64,000 bases of DNA from Staphylotrichum longicolle. Taxonomy: Eukaryota; Ascomycota; Sordariomycetes; Sordariales; Chaetomiaceae. The stretch lies in assembly GCA_019096155.1 (NCBI GenBank), contig JAHCVI010000002.1:3348001-3412000 (forward strand). Reading direction: 5' to 3'. The position numbers and the translations under genes are program-made. Positions 47,902 through 59,122 of the stretch are shown here, one piece after another; within the stretch, counting starts at the first letter, position 1, and the number at the start of each line of letters is the position of its first letter. The notes below the pieces were generated by a model that saw nothing but the letters and a program-made list of their open reading frames with translations, had not been told where the DNA came from and did no database searches.

Positions 47902-48545
47902 TTTCGTTAGTATGGCCGTGATCTCGCAAGATAGATTTGTGTTGCATAGAGCAAAAGACCGTTGTTGTTTGGTAGATTGAGGGGATCTGAGTTGACAGAG
48001 CAATGATTGGTGATTCTGCTTGAGAGGGTTAGGGTTCTAACAGCCAACCGGGAGGGTTTCTTTCTTCTGTGGTTTCTGCTTCTATTCATCCCGTCGGGTT
48101 TGACATCAAATACCATTTTGCTGTTTTCTCTCGTCTATGCCTTTAGGATGATTGATCCTCTTCTGTTGGGGATATGCCACTCTCTCCACAGCACCAAGAG
48201 TTGTCATGCCAATCGTGCTGCAGCACAACCAACGCCTGCTCACAAGTTTGCCCGACCTGCTTTGTGTTTGGTAAATGTGTGCAACTGCAAGTCTGACAGC
48301 CATGGAAACCACCGCCAGGTTCTCACCTTGTCAGCTTCCAATGCGCGATGGCGGGGAGAAAGCCCGCTTGTTGATCGAGTAGCATCCTGAACGTAGGAGT
48401 CGTGGTCGGCGATTCGGAAAGAACGCACCGTGATTTATTCCTCCGACGTAGGCGCCCGCTTCTGGCTCCGCTCTCTCCGTCAACAACAGAACCGGCCGCC
48501 CCAAGTCCGAATTTACTCCTTGATCGCCGACGGAATAGCACCAGA
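47902..48545. promoter_or_regulatory. Bidirectional promoter region, 644 bp
   Basis: This is a head-to-head gap between the PSMG4-like gene (minus) and the N-methyltransferase gene (plus). Its size suggests a shared promoter and two short leaders. I did not find a clear TATA box. Open frames inside are continuations of leader sequence. Confidence 0.5.
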
Positions 48546-49935
48546 ATGGAGGAGGACACACAATGGAACGGCCTCGAAAACGGCATTGATGATCCAGAGG
48601 AGCTCCAGGTCATCTACCGCACCTTGGACTCTTATCAGTGAGTCACGATGATTTTCACACAGCATTCTCACCTCTACCCGCAACGCTCAACCCGCATGAA
48701 GTTTACGTGGCGGCAACGCCCCTCTTTTTATCTCATCGCTCGCGAGTTATCAAAGTAATCATCTGCTTCAAACATTGACTCCAATCAGACAATATGCCAA
48801 AATCGCCCACTTCCAGTGTACGCACCTGCGCAGGCAGGCCTTCTACGCACTCCCCCAGGCACACTGGCAAAAGCTTGCGGCTCCTCCATTCAACTATCTG
48901 GAAACGCTGGACAAGGTGGACGACGCCATCGAATCCAATGCCGAGCTTGCCCGCATCATCTTCAAGACGGGCCTCGAGATGTTCCACGTCGGCGTTCCGT
49001 CCGAAACGGGCGCCCTGAAGCTGCCTCCCCAGTGGAACGGTTCGGCCAAGCCCAACGACATCGAAAAGGCCCGCAGCACCATCCGCCAGTTCTACCGCGA
49101 CTGGTCCGCCGATGGCGTCCGCGAGCGGGAGGCCAGCTTCGGCCCCGTCGTGCGTGCAATCGCCGCGGAGCAGGAAGCCAGGGGCCCCGACCACCCCCCG
49201 CTCAAAGTCCTCGTTCCGGGCGCGGGCCTCGGCCGGCTCGTATTCGAGCTGTGCATGAAGGGGTACGAAACAGAGGGCAACGAGATCTCCTACCACCAGC
49301 TGCTGGCGTCTTCGTACGTCCTGAACTGCTGCCAGCGCGCCGGGCAGCACACCATCTACCCCTGGATCCACACCTTCTCCAACCACCGGAGCCGGGCCAA
49401 CCACCTCCGCAGCTACCCGGTTCCGGACGTCCACTGCGCGACCGAGCTCTCCGAGGCGGGGCAGAAAGGGCGGGTCGGCAGCATGAGCATGAGCGCCGCC
49501 GACTTCTTATGCCTCTACGCGCAGGAGGACAAGGAAGCGGCCTATGATGTGGTTGCCACAGTGTTCTTCCTCGACACGGCGCCCAACCTTATCCGGTACC
49601 TGGAGACGATCCTCCACTGCCTGAAGCCCGGCGGTATTCTTGTCAACATTGGGCCCCTGCTGTGGCACTTTGAGGGCCGTGTGTGGGACAGGGACGAGCA
49701 CGAGCGCGAGGACGGCGAAGGTGATGCTAGCCACGACACCTCGGGGATTGCAGACCCGGGCAACTTTGAGCTGACGGACGACGAGGTGATGGCGCTGGTG
49801 GCCGAAGTGGGATTCGAGATTGTCTCGCGGGAGACGGGCATCGACGCGCCGTACATCTTTGACAGGGAGTCGATGCTGCAGACGACATACAAGGCAAGCA
49901 CGTGGGTAGCCCGCAAGCCGGTGACGGCGGCTTGA
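48546..49935 (+). CDS. Carnosine N-methyltransferase-like (N2227 family) SAM enzyme, two exons
   Basis: Exons are 48546-48637 and 48789-49935, around a 151-nt intron. The product is 412 residues. The splice gives TLDSYQQYAKIAHFQCTHLR, which is continuous with the family's N-terminus. SAM-binding features follow: VLVPGAGLGRLVFEL (motif I, GAGLG about 175-179), EGNEISYHQLLASSYVLNC with the acidic motif II residue, and TVFFLDTAPNLIRYLETI. The family hallmark NIGPLLWHFE follows. Human CARNMT1 and yeast YNL092W methylate carnosine-like histidine dipeptides or protein histidines using S-adenosylmethionine. The fungal substrate is uncertain. No targeting signal is visible. All core motifs are intact. 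Confidence 0.9.
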
Positions 49936-50058
49936 ATCCAAAAAAATGATGTATTTTGACTAGCATGCCGCCCGAGTGAGGCCTGTGTCTCCTCAGCAAG
50001 CAGCGCATGATGCAGCAGTTATTTCTCCACCTTTGGTGATACCGCTTTCCCCCTTCTT

Positions 50059-50996
50059 TTACAACTTCACATCCAGCTGGCCCCTCTGCCACAGCGCACC
50101 GCCATCAATCTCAATCGCCGCACCGTTCACGTGCGAACCAGCCCTGCTCGTCAAGTACACAATCACGCCCGCGATGTCCTCCGACTTGCCCAGCCGCCTC
50201 ATCGGGTTCGCCCGGCCCAGCTCCGCCACGCCGCCCGCCATCTCCAGCAGCCCATTGCTCATCTTGCTCGGGAAGAAGCCCGGGCAGATGCTGTTGACCG
50301 TGATGCCGCGCGGGCCCAGCTCCACCGCCAGGTTCCGCCCCAGGTGCAGCACCGCCGCCTTGCTCGCGCTGTACCCGTACGTGCCCTGCTTGCCCAGCGT
50401 GCCCACGCCCAGCCCGGCCACGCTGGCCGTGATGACCACGCGGCTCGGGTCGTCGACGCTCGCGCGCTTCTGCAGCAGCGGCGCGAACTCGCGGATCAGG
50501 TTGAACACGCCGCGCACGTTGAGGTCCATGACCTTGGCGAAGGCGCCGTCCGGGTGCGTGTCGAAGGCCTCGCCCCACGTCGCGCCCGCGTTGGCGAGGA
50601 GGATGTCGACGTGGTCCGTCTCGCGCGCCACGAGCGCGAGCAGGTGCTTGACGCCCTCGAGCGTGGCCGAGTCCGCCGGGACCGAGATGGCGCGGGCGCC
50701 CGGGCGGAGGTTGGGCAGCGCGTTGAGGGTGGCGCAGGCCGCGTCGCAGGCCGCGGCTTTGCGGGAGGAGATGAAGACTTTGGAGGCGCCGGCTTGGAGG
50801 AGGCTATTTTTGGGGAGGAAGAAAGGGATAATTGTTAGTTTGGGCTGAGCAGCTTGGCGGAGAAGAGAGAGAATATGGGTTGAGCTTACGCAGAGGCGGC
50901 GCTCAGGCCGAGGCCGCGGGAGCCGCCTGTTACGACGGCGACCTTGCCTTCGAGGGAGAAGAGGGAGGGGAAATCTTGGAGTTGTGCTTCGGCCAT
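50059..50996 (-). CDS. Short-chain dehydrogenase/reductase (classical SDR), two exons
   Basis: Exons are 50890-50996 and 50059-50803 around an 86-nt intron, giving 283 residues. Exon 1 supplies MAEAQLQDFPSLFSLEGKVA and the cofactor motif TGGSRGLG (23-30). Exon 2 supplies NAG at 107-109, catalytic Ser163, Tyr180 and Lys184 (YSASK), and the ICPGFFPSKM loop. All active-site residues are present. The arginine after TGGS favours NADPH over NADH. It resembles RhlG/3-oxoacyl reductase-type fungal SDRs, but the substrate cannot be deduced. The gene is convergent with the methyltransferase gene, only 123 bases apart. There is no targeting peptide. Confidence 0.9.
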
Positions 50997-51743
50997 GATG
51001 AAGACTGGAAGGGGGGGATGGTTGGTTTGAAAGAAATGGTTTGCGTGGGGAGGCGTGATTGTTCAACAGAATCAAGATTCAAAAGGGGAAAACAAGTTCA
51101 ATTCAGGAATCGGAGTGCTGGATGATGAAGATATATACGGAGAAAAGGCCCTGGCGTCCGCCGCTGAGTGAGCAAGCTCTCAAAGGTCCCTTCTCCCTGT
51201 CGTCCTTATCGGGGCGTCCCTGCCGGATTTGCGGGGAATCCTGGATGCCTCGGTCCACGGCCGAACCACAGCTCTGGACCTGGAAGTACGGCCCCACTTC
51301 GGCATGTCGGCAGTCCAGAATGGGTTAACCTCCGAGACAACCTCGGACCGTCCTGGGCGCCAAGTCTGGGGTAGGTCCGTCTCTTCGAACTCAAGTATTC
51401 CCATGGCTTTGTATGTAGTATGATCGAACGCTGCATGACCTTTTATCATGATCGAAGACGCGTGGATAAGCCGTAATGTTGAAGCCAACGCTGGCCCACT
51501 TTGTCCGTACATTCTATCTTTCTGTCGAAACCAGGGGATAGAGCCCGTCTCCGGCCCGCTTTTTGACTGTGTACTCCCGACAGCGTGACAGGACACAACA
51601 ATGAATACCCAATCCTCAGTTCGGAGACGCTCCGAAGCCAATGAAAAAGACAACACGAAAAGCAGGCTAGGTAAGGTATTCGGACATGACAAGAACATCT
51701 GATGGGCCTCTCCCCAACGCCGCGCCTGATACAAAACCACACA
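50997..51743. other. Intergenic, 0.75 kb
   Basis: This is the promoter of the SDR gene and 3' flank of the HERP-like gene, both on the minus strand. No coding signal and no notable repeat. Confidence 0.6.
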
Positions 51744-54040
51744 CTAAACCTCAACCAAAGGCGGTTGAGGCTGAACCTCAGGGACGCGAGGTTGCTGCTG
51801 GTCGGCAGCTCCATCCTGCACCCCGTCTCGCTGTCCCTCCCGCCCATCTAAACCACCCTCCGCGGCCGCTCGCTCAGCCTCCTCTTGCGCAGCAGCAGCG
51901 GCCACGGCAGCAGCAGCCCTCGCCTCCTCGGCCGCCCTCCGTTCCGCTCTCTCCCGCTCCTCCAGCTGCTGGATATGCCGCTCAGCCACGCCCGGAGCAA
52001 AGCTGGCCAAGAACAAGATCCCTGCCCGCTCGATCCGCCTCATCTGGTCCCTCAACCAGCTGCCGTTCTGGATCCTCCGCTGCGCGACCAGCCGAGCTGC
52101 TACCTGCGCCGGGTCCGGGTTGCCTCCGTCACCACCGCCCTGGTTGGCGCCGGCCTCTCCTTGGTGCTGTTGCCCCTGCTGTTGCTGGGGTTGTCGATTG
52201 GGGTCCGCAAAGGGAATCATGCCTTCCAGCTGCTCTCTAACCGGGTGGAACGCATTGTTGACCATTCCGTTGAAGATGCCCGTGTTGATGGCAAACACCA
52301 CGACGAAGGCCAGCACCAGGGACAGCCAGCGCTCCCAAGACGGATCGGTGTACGAGAACCACCAGGCAAAGGCGACCAGGCGGATGATCAGCCAGATGTG
52401 CGGCCATGCTGCGGCGACGATGGGGGCCACGCCGGGATTACCGTGGGGGTTGAGCGGGGGCACCGGATGTGGCTCGGCGGCGGCGGCGGCAGGGGGAGCT
52501 GGTGCAGCCACCGGGCGACGACGGATGGCCGGCGGTTGCTCATTGGGTGTTTGCGGTAGCGCTTGTTGTGGAATAAGCGGCGAGGGAGGTTGATAGGGCT
52601 GTGTGTGCGGGCCGGGCATGTGCATTGGTACCTGGCCTGGACTGGTAATCGTGACTTGTGCTTGTCCCTGGTGGAATTGTAGTGTGGGCGTGATCAGTGG
52701 CCGCTGAAGATTGGGCACGAAAAACGCCGGGCGGGCGGCGGGGGTGGTGTACATCTCGGAGTTGCCGCTGATGAGCAAGCCCCGGGGGCCGGTTGGCGAA
52801 GAGAGAATGTACACCTCCGGGTGTCCTTGCGGAGCCTGCGTCTGTGGCTGAGTATGCAAGCTGCTGGGCAAAATACCGCTCCCTTGGCTGAAGGACCTGC
52901 CCGAAGTATCGGGCGTAGCTGCTCGACTCACATTCCTCGATACTCCCGGGAAGATTGGCGTCGTGACTCCCGGTTGAATAGGTTGAATGGGAGAATTGAA
53001 GTTGAAGTGAGCGAGCTCGGTTGGCATGTGGACTGGCTGTGCGCCCGACGCGTTCCGTTGCATCGCGTTGGCCATGGCTTGAGCGGCGCGGTTCGCGTCA
53101 GCTCCGTGGATGATGTTGTGGACATCTGCTGCTGAGAGCGGTCTCTGGCCGATGGGATCCGAGGTGGGCCCAGCCGCCGCTGGAGGACGGGGAGCGGCTC
53201 CAGGCGGTGCAATAAAGTCGTTCATGGTGACTCTAAAGCTGTAACGCTGCCCGTCCGGCCCTGTGCCTTCCCGCGTAATAGTCCGGAATGTTTGACCAAC
53301 GGGACTGTTCCTCCCTCCGGTAAGGTCCGCCGGGTTCCCCTGGGTACTGTTGGCGCCGTCCTGGGGAGTGTGAACACCCATAGCAGCCCGTTGGGTTTGT
53401 TGTTGAGCCAGCATGTGGCGGTAGTTCGCCTCTCGTTGGTGAAACTGACTTATCCGCTGGAGCAGCTCCTGTTGTTGCTGGTGATGTTGCTGCAGTTGCG
53501 GCAAATGTGCTGTGACGTGGGGCACCCCGATCGGAGCCGATCCTGGTCGGGGAACGGCGACATTGGGCGCATTGCGAAGCCCATGTGGAAGATGGTGACG
53601 AATCTGGGGCTCTGGACGCGGCGTTGGGTCGCTCGTTGTTGGGGGCGGAGGTGCATCGCTGACGTCTCTTACTACCAGATGAATGGTCTGTTGATCGTTC
53701 GCCCGTATCTGCCGTTCGCTACTCGTCAGCACTCTTCAATAGTTCCATGTTTTCTAGACATGGTGCTCACCGATTCTTCGCCGAAAACATCCTGAAGTGT
53801 GTCAGTGTCGCGCGCGAGGAGCCGGCCCCTGTGGATCAACCTCTGATGGTCATCCGCGGGCCGCCATGCCAGCGACTCCCGTATCTTTTCCTTCAGCTGC
53901 CGAACTGTCGTCGTAGCTGGGAGCTCAGGAAACCTCAGGTTCCCCACACCGACCGAAGGTGACACGATCTGAAGGTTGACAACGAGGGCCGCATCCCCTT
54001 GCGAATCTGGCGGGGCAGAACTCGGCCGTTCGTCCGCCAT
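51744..54040 (-). CDS. HERP/Usa1-like ubiquitin-domain ER membrane protein, two exons
   Basis: Exons are 53771-54040 and 51744-53708, with a 62-nt intron in phase 0. The product is 744 residues, starting at the first ATG (MADERPSSAP). A ubiquitin-like domain spans about 17-110 (LPATTTVRQLKEKIRESLAW, RLIHRGRLLARDTDTLQDVFGEE, TIHLVVRD) and is split by the intron. A long Gln/Pro-rich linker follows. Two closely spaced membrane helices lie at about 522-542 and 550-572 (IWLIIRLVAFAWWFSY and LSLVLAFVVVFAINTG). An Ala/Glu-rich coiled coil (about 650-720) ends the protein. This order matches HERPUD-type proteins, ER scaffolds that help the HRD1 ubiquitin ligase in ER-associated degradation; yeast Usa1 is the functional counterpart. 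That role is inferred from architecture. Confidence 0.82.
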
Positions 54041-54909
54041 CGCGCCCCAAGATGAAGTCTTCTCTGGAAACCCAAAATGTCGCCACCACACCTTTCAGAT
54101 ACGAAACGGTGAGCTCGAGTCGTCTGGAGAAGGGCGATGATGTGACCGCGTTGGATCGATCGTCAATCCGTTGGTTGGTGTTTAGGAAGGCATGCCAGGC
54201 ACCAACTTGTCCCGCGATTTGCAAACGGACTCGAAAGACACAAAACAAGAAAATAAATGTACAGGCGAGAGATTAAAAGACAGAACCTGCGGCGGGCTGA
54301 GCAGCAGTTCTCACGAGGTTGTGTTGCGGGTGCTCACGTTGTTTCCTCAATCGCTCTCTGTCTCTCGGAGACTGATGGGTGCCGGGTGCTGACATGCATC
54401 GATTCATCAGCTCCCCAACTTCCACGCTGTCATTCAGAGGATAACCCCCTAGGTAGACCAGGGTAGTGATACCTTGCCCCACCGTCGCCTTCACATGCGG
54501 GACATAAAATTGGCTATAGCCCATCCCAGCAAATAATCCACAATGCCGCATTTAGTGTGGCATGGCGACAAATTTGGCTGACCCCAGGTACCCACCGCCT
54601 CCGCTACAAAAGGCAATCCATCCCAAGGTCTTGGGCCTGCGGGAAACGCCGTTCCATCACTGGCTGATGTTTTTCGTCTGAATGCACACCTGCGTCATGA
54701 GAGCCACGCTCTAGAGCTTACCGTGCAGCGACCTCCCCGCCCCGTTGTCTCCCCCATTGTAGGGGCGTTCTAATTGGCGCCTTGCCTGTGTTTCTGCACC
54801 TTTTGCAGACGGGCCAACAATGCAGGTTCGTTCGACCAAACCATGCCATTCCAATCTTCCTCCCTCGATCTGCTGTAGCAAGGCCAAAGTTTGTTAAAGC
54901 GACGACACC
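54041..54909. promoter_or_regulatory. Divergent promoter region, 869 bp
   Basis: This is a head-to-head gap between the HERP-like gene (minus) and PSD1 (plus). No further gene is visible. Co-regulation is possible but the sequence alone shows no shared site that I can name. Confidence 0.45.
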
Positions 54910-56583
54910 ATGGCGTCTTTCCAGATTGGCCCCGTCTCGAGCACTGTCGGGTTAGCTCGCTCGACACTTGCCCGGCGCTCCATCTGCCGCGGCTGTCCTC
55001 TCTCTACCTCTACCTCCTCCTCCGGTGCTGCCTCTCGACGAGCGCAGCTCGCCCTCCGAGCCCCCGGTCGTCGCCCCTTTTCGCAGCAGTCGCACAGGCC
55101 CCGGGCCGACTCCAAGGTGCAGGACTCGAGGATCCGCTGGTATCCCATCCCCGTCGGTCTCGGCGTTGGGTTTCTGGGGCTGGTCCAGTTTTACAAGGTC
55201 TATACCAGAGAGCAGGAGAAGGAGGCCGAAGATGGCGAGCTGGGACAGCGACCAAAGAGGAGACCGCGGGTGCGCCCGGATGGCCCCTGGTAGGATATTC
55301 CGCCCCAAGAAGCGCTTCTGTTTATGATGTAAAGGTCCGAGAATTGACACACGCCCAGGCAGGTGCAAATCATGTCGACCTTGCCCCTGAAGGCCATGTC
55401 GCGTCTCTGGGGCAAATTCAACGAGCTGACCCTGCCGACCTTCCTTCGAGTCCCCGGCTTCAAACTCTACTCCTTCATATTTGGCGTCAACCTGAATGAG
55501 GTGGAAGAGACCGATCTCCGCAAGTTCCCGAACCTGGCTGCCTTCTTCTACCGCACCCTGAAGCCCGGCGCGCGGCCCCTCGATCCCAACCCCAATGCGC
55601 TTCTCTCTCCAGCCGATGGGCGCATCCTGCAGTTCGGCCAGATTGAGGGTGGTGACATTGAGCAGGTGAAGGGCATGACTTACACCATCGATGCCCTCCT
55701 CGGCCAAAACAGCCCGACGCCCAGCGTCTCAAGCCAGACCGCTCTCGACAAACTTCCGAAGCGCAGCGAGCACGAACTGGAAGGCGACGAAGAGCTCGTC
55801 GAGCGGGACGAGGAATTCGCCCGCGTCAACGGCATCTCGTACACCCTCCCAGATCTCCTGTCCGGCTCCAAGAAGAAGAGAAAGGGCAGCCTCGACCAAC
55901 CCAAGGACGAGTCCGTCACGCCCTCGGCCACCTCCGTCTCCGAAGTCCGCGCTGAGCTCGCGCTCGGCGAGAAGTCGTGGCTCGACTACCTCACCCCGGG
56001 CAGCCGGCACTCGCTCTACTACGCCGTCATCTACCTCGCCCCCGGCGACTACCACCGCTTCCACTCGCCGACCAACTGGGTCGTCGAGCGCCGCCGCCAC
56101 TTCGCCGGCGAACTGTACAGCGTGTCGCCCTACCTGCAGCGGACCCTCCCGGGCTTGTTCACGCTCAACGAGCGCGTCGTGCTCCTCGGCCGCTGGCGCT
56201 GGGGCTTCTTCAGCTACGTCCCCGTCGGCGCGACCAACGTCGGCTCGATCAAGATCAACTTTGACAGGGAGCTGCGCACAAACAGCCTGACGACGGACAC
56301 GGCGGCGGACAAGGCGGCCGAGGAGGCGGCGGCCCGCGGCGAGCCGTACCTGGGCTACGCCGAGGCGACGTACGAGGCAGCGAGCTCCGTGCTGCAGGGC
56401 CATGCGCTCAGGCGCGGCGAGGAGATGGGTGGTTTCCAGCTGGGCAGCACCATTGTGCTCGTGTTTGAGGCGCCCGCGGGGGAGCACGACGAGAATGGGC
56501 GGCACACGGGCGGGTGGCAGTGGTCGGTGGAGAAGGGCCAGAAGCTCAAGGTTGGGCAGGCGCTGGGACACATTGAGGTCTGA
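54910..56583 (+). CDS. PSD1: Mitochondrial phosphatidylserine decarboxylase, two exons
   Basis: Exons are 54910-55289 and 55359-56583 around a 69-nt intron. A later AG at 55361-55362 is out of phase, so the acceptor is 55357-55358. The product is 534 residues. The N-terminus is Arg/Ser-rich like a mitochondrial presequence, then a single membrane helix at about 77-98 (WYPIPVGLGVGFLGLVQFYK). The catalytic part has VPGFKLYSFIFGVNL, SPADGRI (210-216), PGDYHRFHSP (355-364) and LGST (488-491). LGST is where the precursor cuts itself, leaving a pyruvoyl group on the alpha subunit. The enzyme makes phosphatidylethanolamine at the inner mitochondrial membrane. A charged, low-complexity insert at about 245-325 is variable in fungi. 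All catalytic motifs are intact. Confidence 0.95.
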
Positions 56584-56760
56584 TAGCTGCCATATAGACA
56601 GGGTGTGTGTTGTGTTGTCGCAAAAGTGTATTCTGGGTAATCTTGGGTAATGCAGGTCACGCACGGTGTAGGCAATCAACTTGTGGTCGTGGCTAGGGTA
56701 TATAGGCAGTTTAATCAGTTCAACCAACAAAGATCATAAAAAGAAACAAGCCCAAAAAAG

Positions 56761-56792
<32 letters not shown>

Positions 56793-56943
56793 ATGCATGC
56801 ATAGGTATCACTCTATTGAGTCTAAGTGTATATCTCTATGAGCTTCGCTGAAAAGTAAAGTAGCAAACAACCCCTCCAAGCAATGCCTCTTGAAGTCAAC
56901 GCCTTGCAATGCCACCACTCAAATCCCATTTACTTCACCCCCT
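56584..56943. other. Short convergent intergenic region
   Basis: This is a tail-to-tail gap of 360 bases between PSD1 and the nitroreductase gene. It contains an A-rich stretch and a run of 30 consecutive A residues (56761-56790), and no coding signal. Confidence 0.7.
56761..56790. repeat. A30 homopolymer
   Basis: Thirty uninterrupted A residues lie about 180 bases after the PSD1 stop codon, preceded by AAAAAAGAAA-type sequence. It could be a slippage-grown tract or a remnant of poly(A)-containing DNA. There is no target-site duplication that I can see. Confidence 0.8.
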
Positions 56944-57790
56944 TCAAGCACCATACACCTTGAACTTCTCCTCGAGCGGGGTGAAGGTCTTCTCGCCAGC
57001 CTCGCCGGCCTTGCCGCCGAACACCAGCTGGGCAGTCAGCTTCCAGGTGACGGGCACGTTCCACTCCTCGGCGATCTTCTGGTCGACGAGGGGGTTGTAG
57101 TGCTGCAGGTTCGCGCCCAGGCCCTCGGCCTCGAGCGCCGTCCACACGGCAAACTGAAGCATGGCGCTGGAGTGGCCGGCCCAAGGGGGGAAACTGTAGA
57201 TTGCGATCTCGGTCAGCAACTTCAACTCTCTAGGTAGGGACAAAGGAGGAGAAAAACAAAACAAAAACGTACCGATCAGCATACAGCGGGAACTTCGCCT
57301 GCATGCCCTCGACGACCGTCTGGTCCTCAAAGAAGAGCGCGGTGCCGGCGGCGGCCTTGAACATGGCCATCTTGCCGGCCGTCGCCTCCCACGCGTCGGC
57401 GGGGACGATGGCCTTGAGGATCTCAGCGGTGATGTCCCACAGCTTGTCGTGCTCGGCGCCGAACAGCACCACGGCGCGGTTCGACTGCGAGTTGAAGCTG
57501 CTCGGCACGGCCTGGAGCGACTCGGAGATGATGGTCTGCACCCGCTCGGCGGGGATGGGCAGCGTCTTGTTGAGCGGGTAGATGGAGCGGCGGTTCTGGA
57601 TCAGGGAGAGGAAGGTGTCGGCGGCGTTGGCCTTGGTGGCCGGGGTGGCGGTGGTGGGGATGCTGCCCATTTTGGCGGTGGTGGTGGTGAGAGTGCGGGT
57701 CGTGTTACTGAGAGTTGGCTTGAGGGGTTGAGCTGTGAGAGAGCGGGCCTTGGGTAGAGCACGAGAGACAGATCTGAGGAACTTGTGCAT
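56944..57790 (-). CDS. Nitroreductase-family FMN oxidoreductase (Frm2/Hbn1-like), two exons
   Basis: Exons are 57273-57790 and 56944-57193 around a 79-nt intron (donor GTACGT, branch GCTGACC). The product is 255 residues from the first ATG, or 215 from the second at 57670. The first 40 residues are basic, Ser/Thr-rich and free of acidic residues, like a mitochondrial presequence. The second start would give a cytosolic form. The core shows FLSLIQNRRSIYPLNK, VPSSFNSQSNRAVVLFG, FPPWAGHSSAMLQFAVWTAL and LGANLQHYNPLVDQ, all typical of the fungal Frm2/Hbn1-type nitroreductases. These FMN enzymes reduce nitroaromatics or quinones with NAD(P)H and affect lipid or oxidative-stress responses in yeast. 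Substrate and location here are inferred. Confidence 0.88.
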
Positions 57791-59122
57791 GAGTTTGAGT
57801 GCTGGGCACTGAGGGTATATATATGTGTGTGCTTGGTGGGGAGGCTGTAGGGATGAGGTGGCTTGTGATGATGGGGATAGTTGGGGGAGGAGTGGTGAGG
57901 TTGGAGGCAAGATGGGTATATATATATTCGAATACGCAACTCTACATTTGCCATCCTGGAACTACCCAAGATGAGACCAACAGGTTCTTCCCGGCAGTTG
58001 CTCGCAGCCAGACCGCGCGCCATCGGTGTCATAATTCCGCGCGGTTCCATCAGTTCCATCGCTGTCTTTTCCCCTGGGGACCCCACTTCCCGGGTCGTAG
58101 TCCCACGCTCAACGCTGATGAATTCCCTCCCCATCCTTAGTAAACCGGTGGATCCCGCCGCGCGCGAGACTGATGCGGAAAGTTTGGGGCCTTGCATGCA
58201 AGTGTATTCCGTAAGCTGTTTCAAGCTCGAAGGAATTGGCCGTCGCCGATTATCCAATCGCTGCGAGTCCGAGGGCTGTAAAAGGAAAGGGACCTGCCGG
58301 AACCTGCCGACCTCAACGGCGCGGAGTGTGGCTGCATTTCAAATGCTGACAGAAGCAGCAGAATAAAAAAATGAAAAAACTGGTGCTCTCAGCCACCACC
58401 CACCACCCCATTGAGCCGCCGCTCGGCATTCGCCCCGCAATTCCACAATCGCGCGATGCGAGGAGAAGGGGCTGCACTAAACGCTCCCAACTCGCCATAC
58501 CAACTCCATCACTGTCGCAGTAGCTTAGTAAGAAAACATTCGATATCCTCGAGAATGTGGTTCCTGGCAATTGGAGACACCAGCAGGTTCCCTGCATCAC
58601 CCCGCCTCACTGACGTTGTGACGCAAAATCACTGAACTCCGAAGCCAGAGAGGCGCAAAAAGGGGCAAAAGGGGACCAGTCATCCACGGAAGTTTGAGGA
58701 GGGGAGGCCTTGGCTGAGTTTGGATACTGGTGACTGTTGAGATGAGGAGCTAATATAGGTAGTATTGGGATGGTGGCTCAGAGGTGGAGTGACAACATCC
58801 CATGAGACACGTCGGGAAATTCAAAGACGAAAGAGGCCAAGATGAACAACTTCCCATGCAACCGCTCTTGAGTCCATCTAGAGGCCTAGTTATGTATAAT
58901 AAATGCCGAGTAATTGTCTTGTCTACCTGTGTATGTAGTAGCCGGCCCGAGCCGACACTTTGCAAAATCAAAAGCCCCGAGTTACCCCTATGCATGCAGA
59001 CGCCCAAACGCCGTTCTCCCTTTTCTCTTGCCAACCCTCGCCATGTCCATGATCGCGGGCGATGAGAGTTCCCGGTAACCCACCCATACCGAAGAGTGAA
59101 AAAAAAGCCAAGCACACAAGAA
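57791..59122. other. Intergenic, 1.3 kb
   Basis: This is the promoter of the nitroreductase gene and 3' flank of the CPR-like gene. Apart from the TATA-like runs I see no gene or repeat. Confidence 0.6.
57917..57927 (-). promoter_or_regulatory. TATA-like box of the nitroreductase gene
   Basis: TATATATATAT lies 127 bases upstream of the nitroreductase ATG. A second TATATATAT sits at 57816-57824, only 26 bases before the ATG, and so probably in the leader. Alternate use could select between the two start codons. Confidence 0.45.

Noticed and set aside
55729..56730. 333-codon minus-strand frame over PSD1
   Set aside because: It is antisense to PSD1, which carries LGST and other catalytic motifs. 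No domain is visible in the antisense product.
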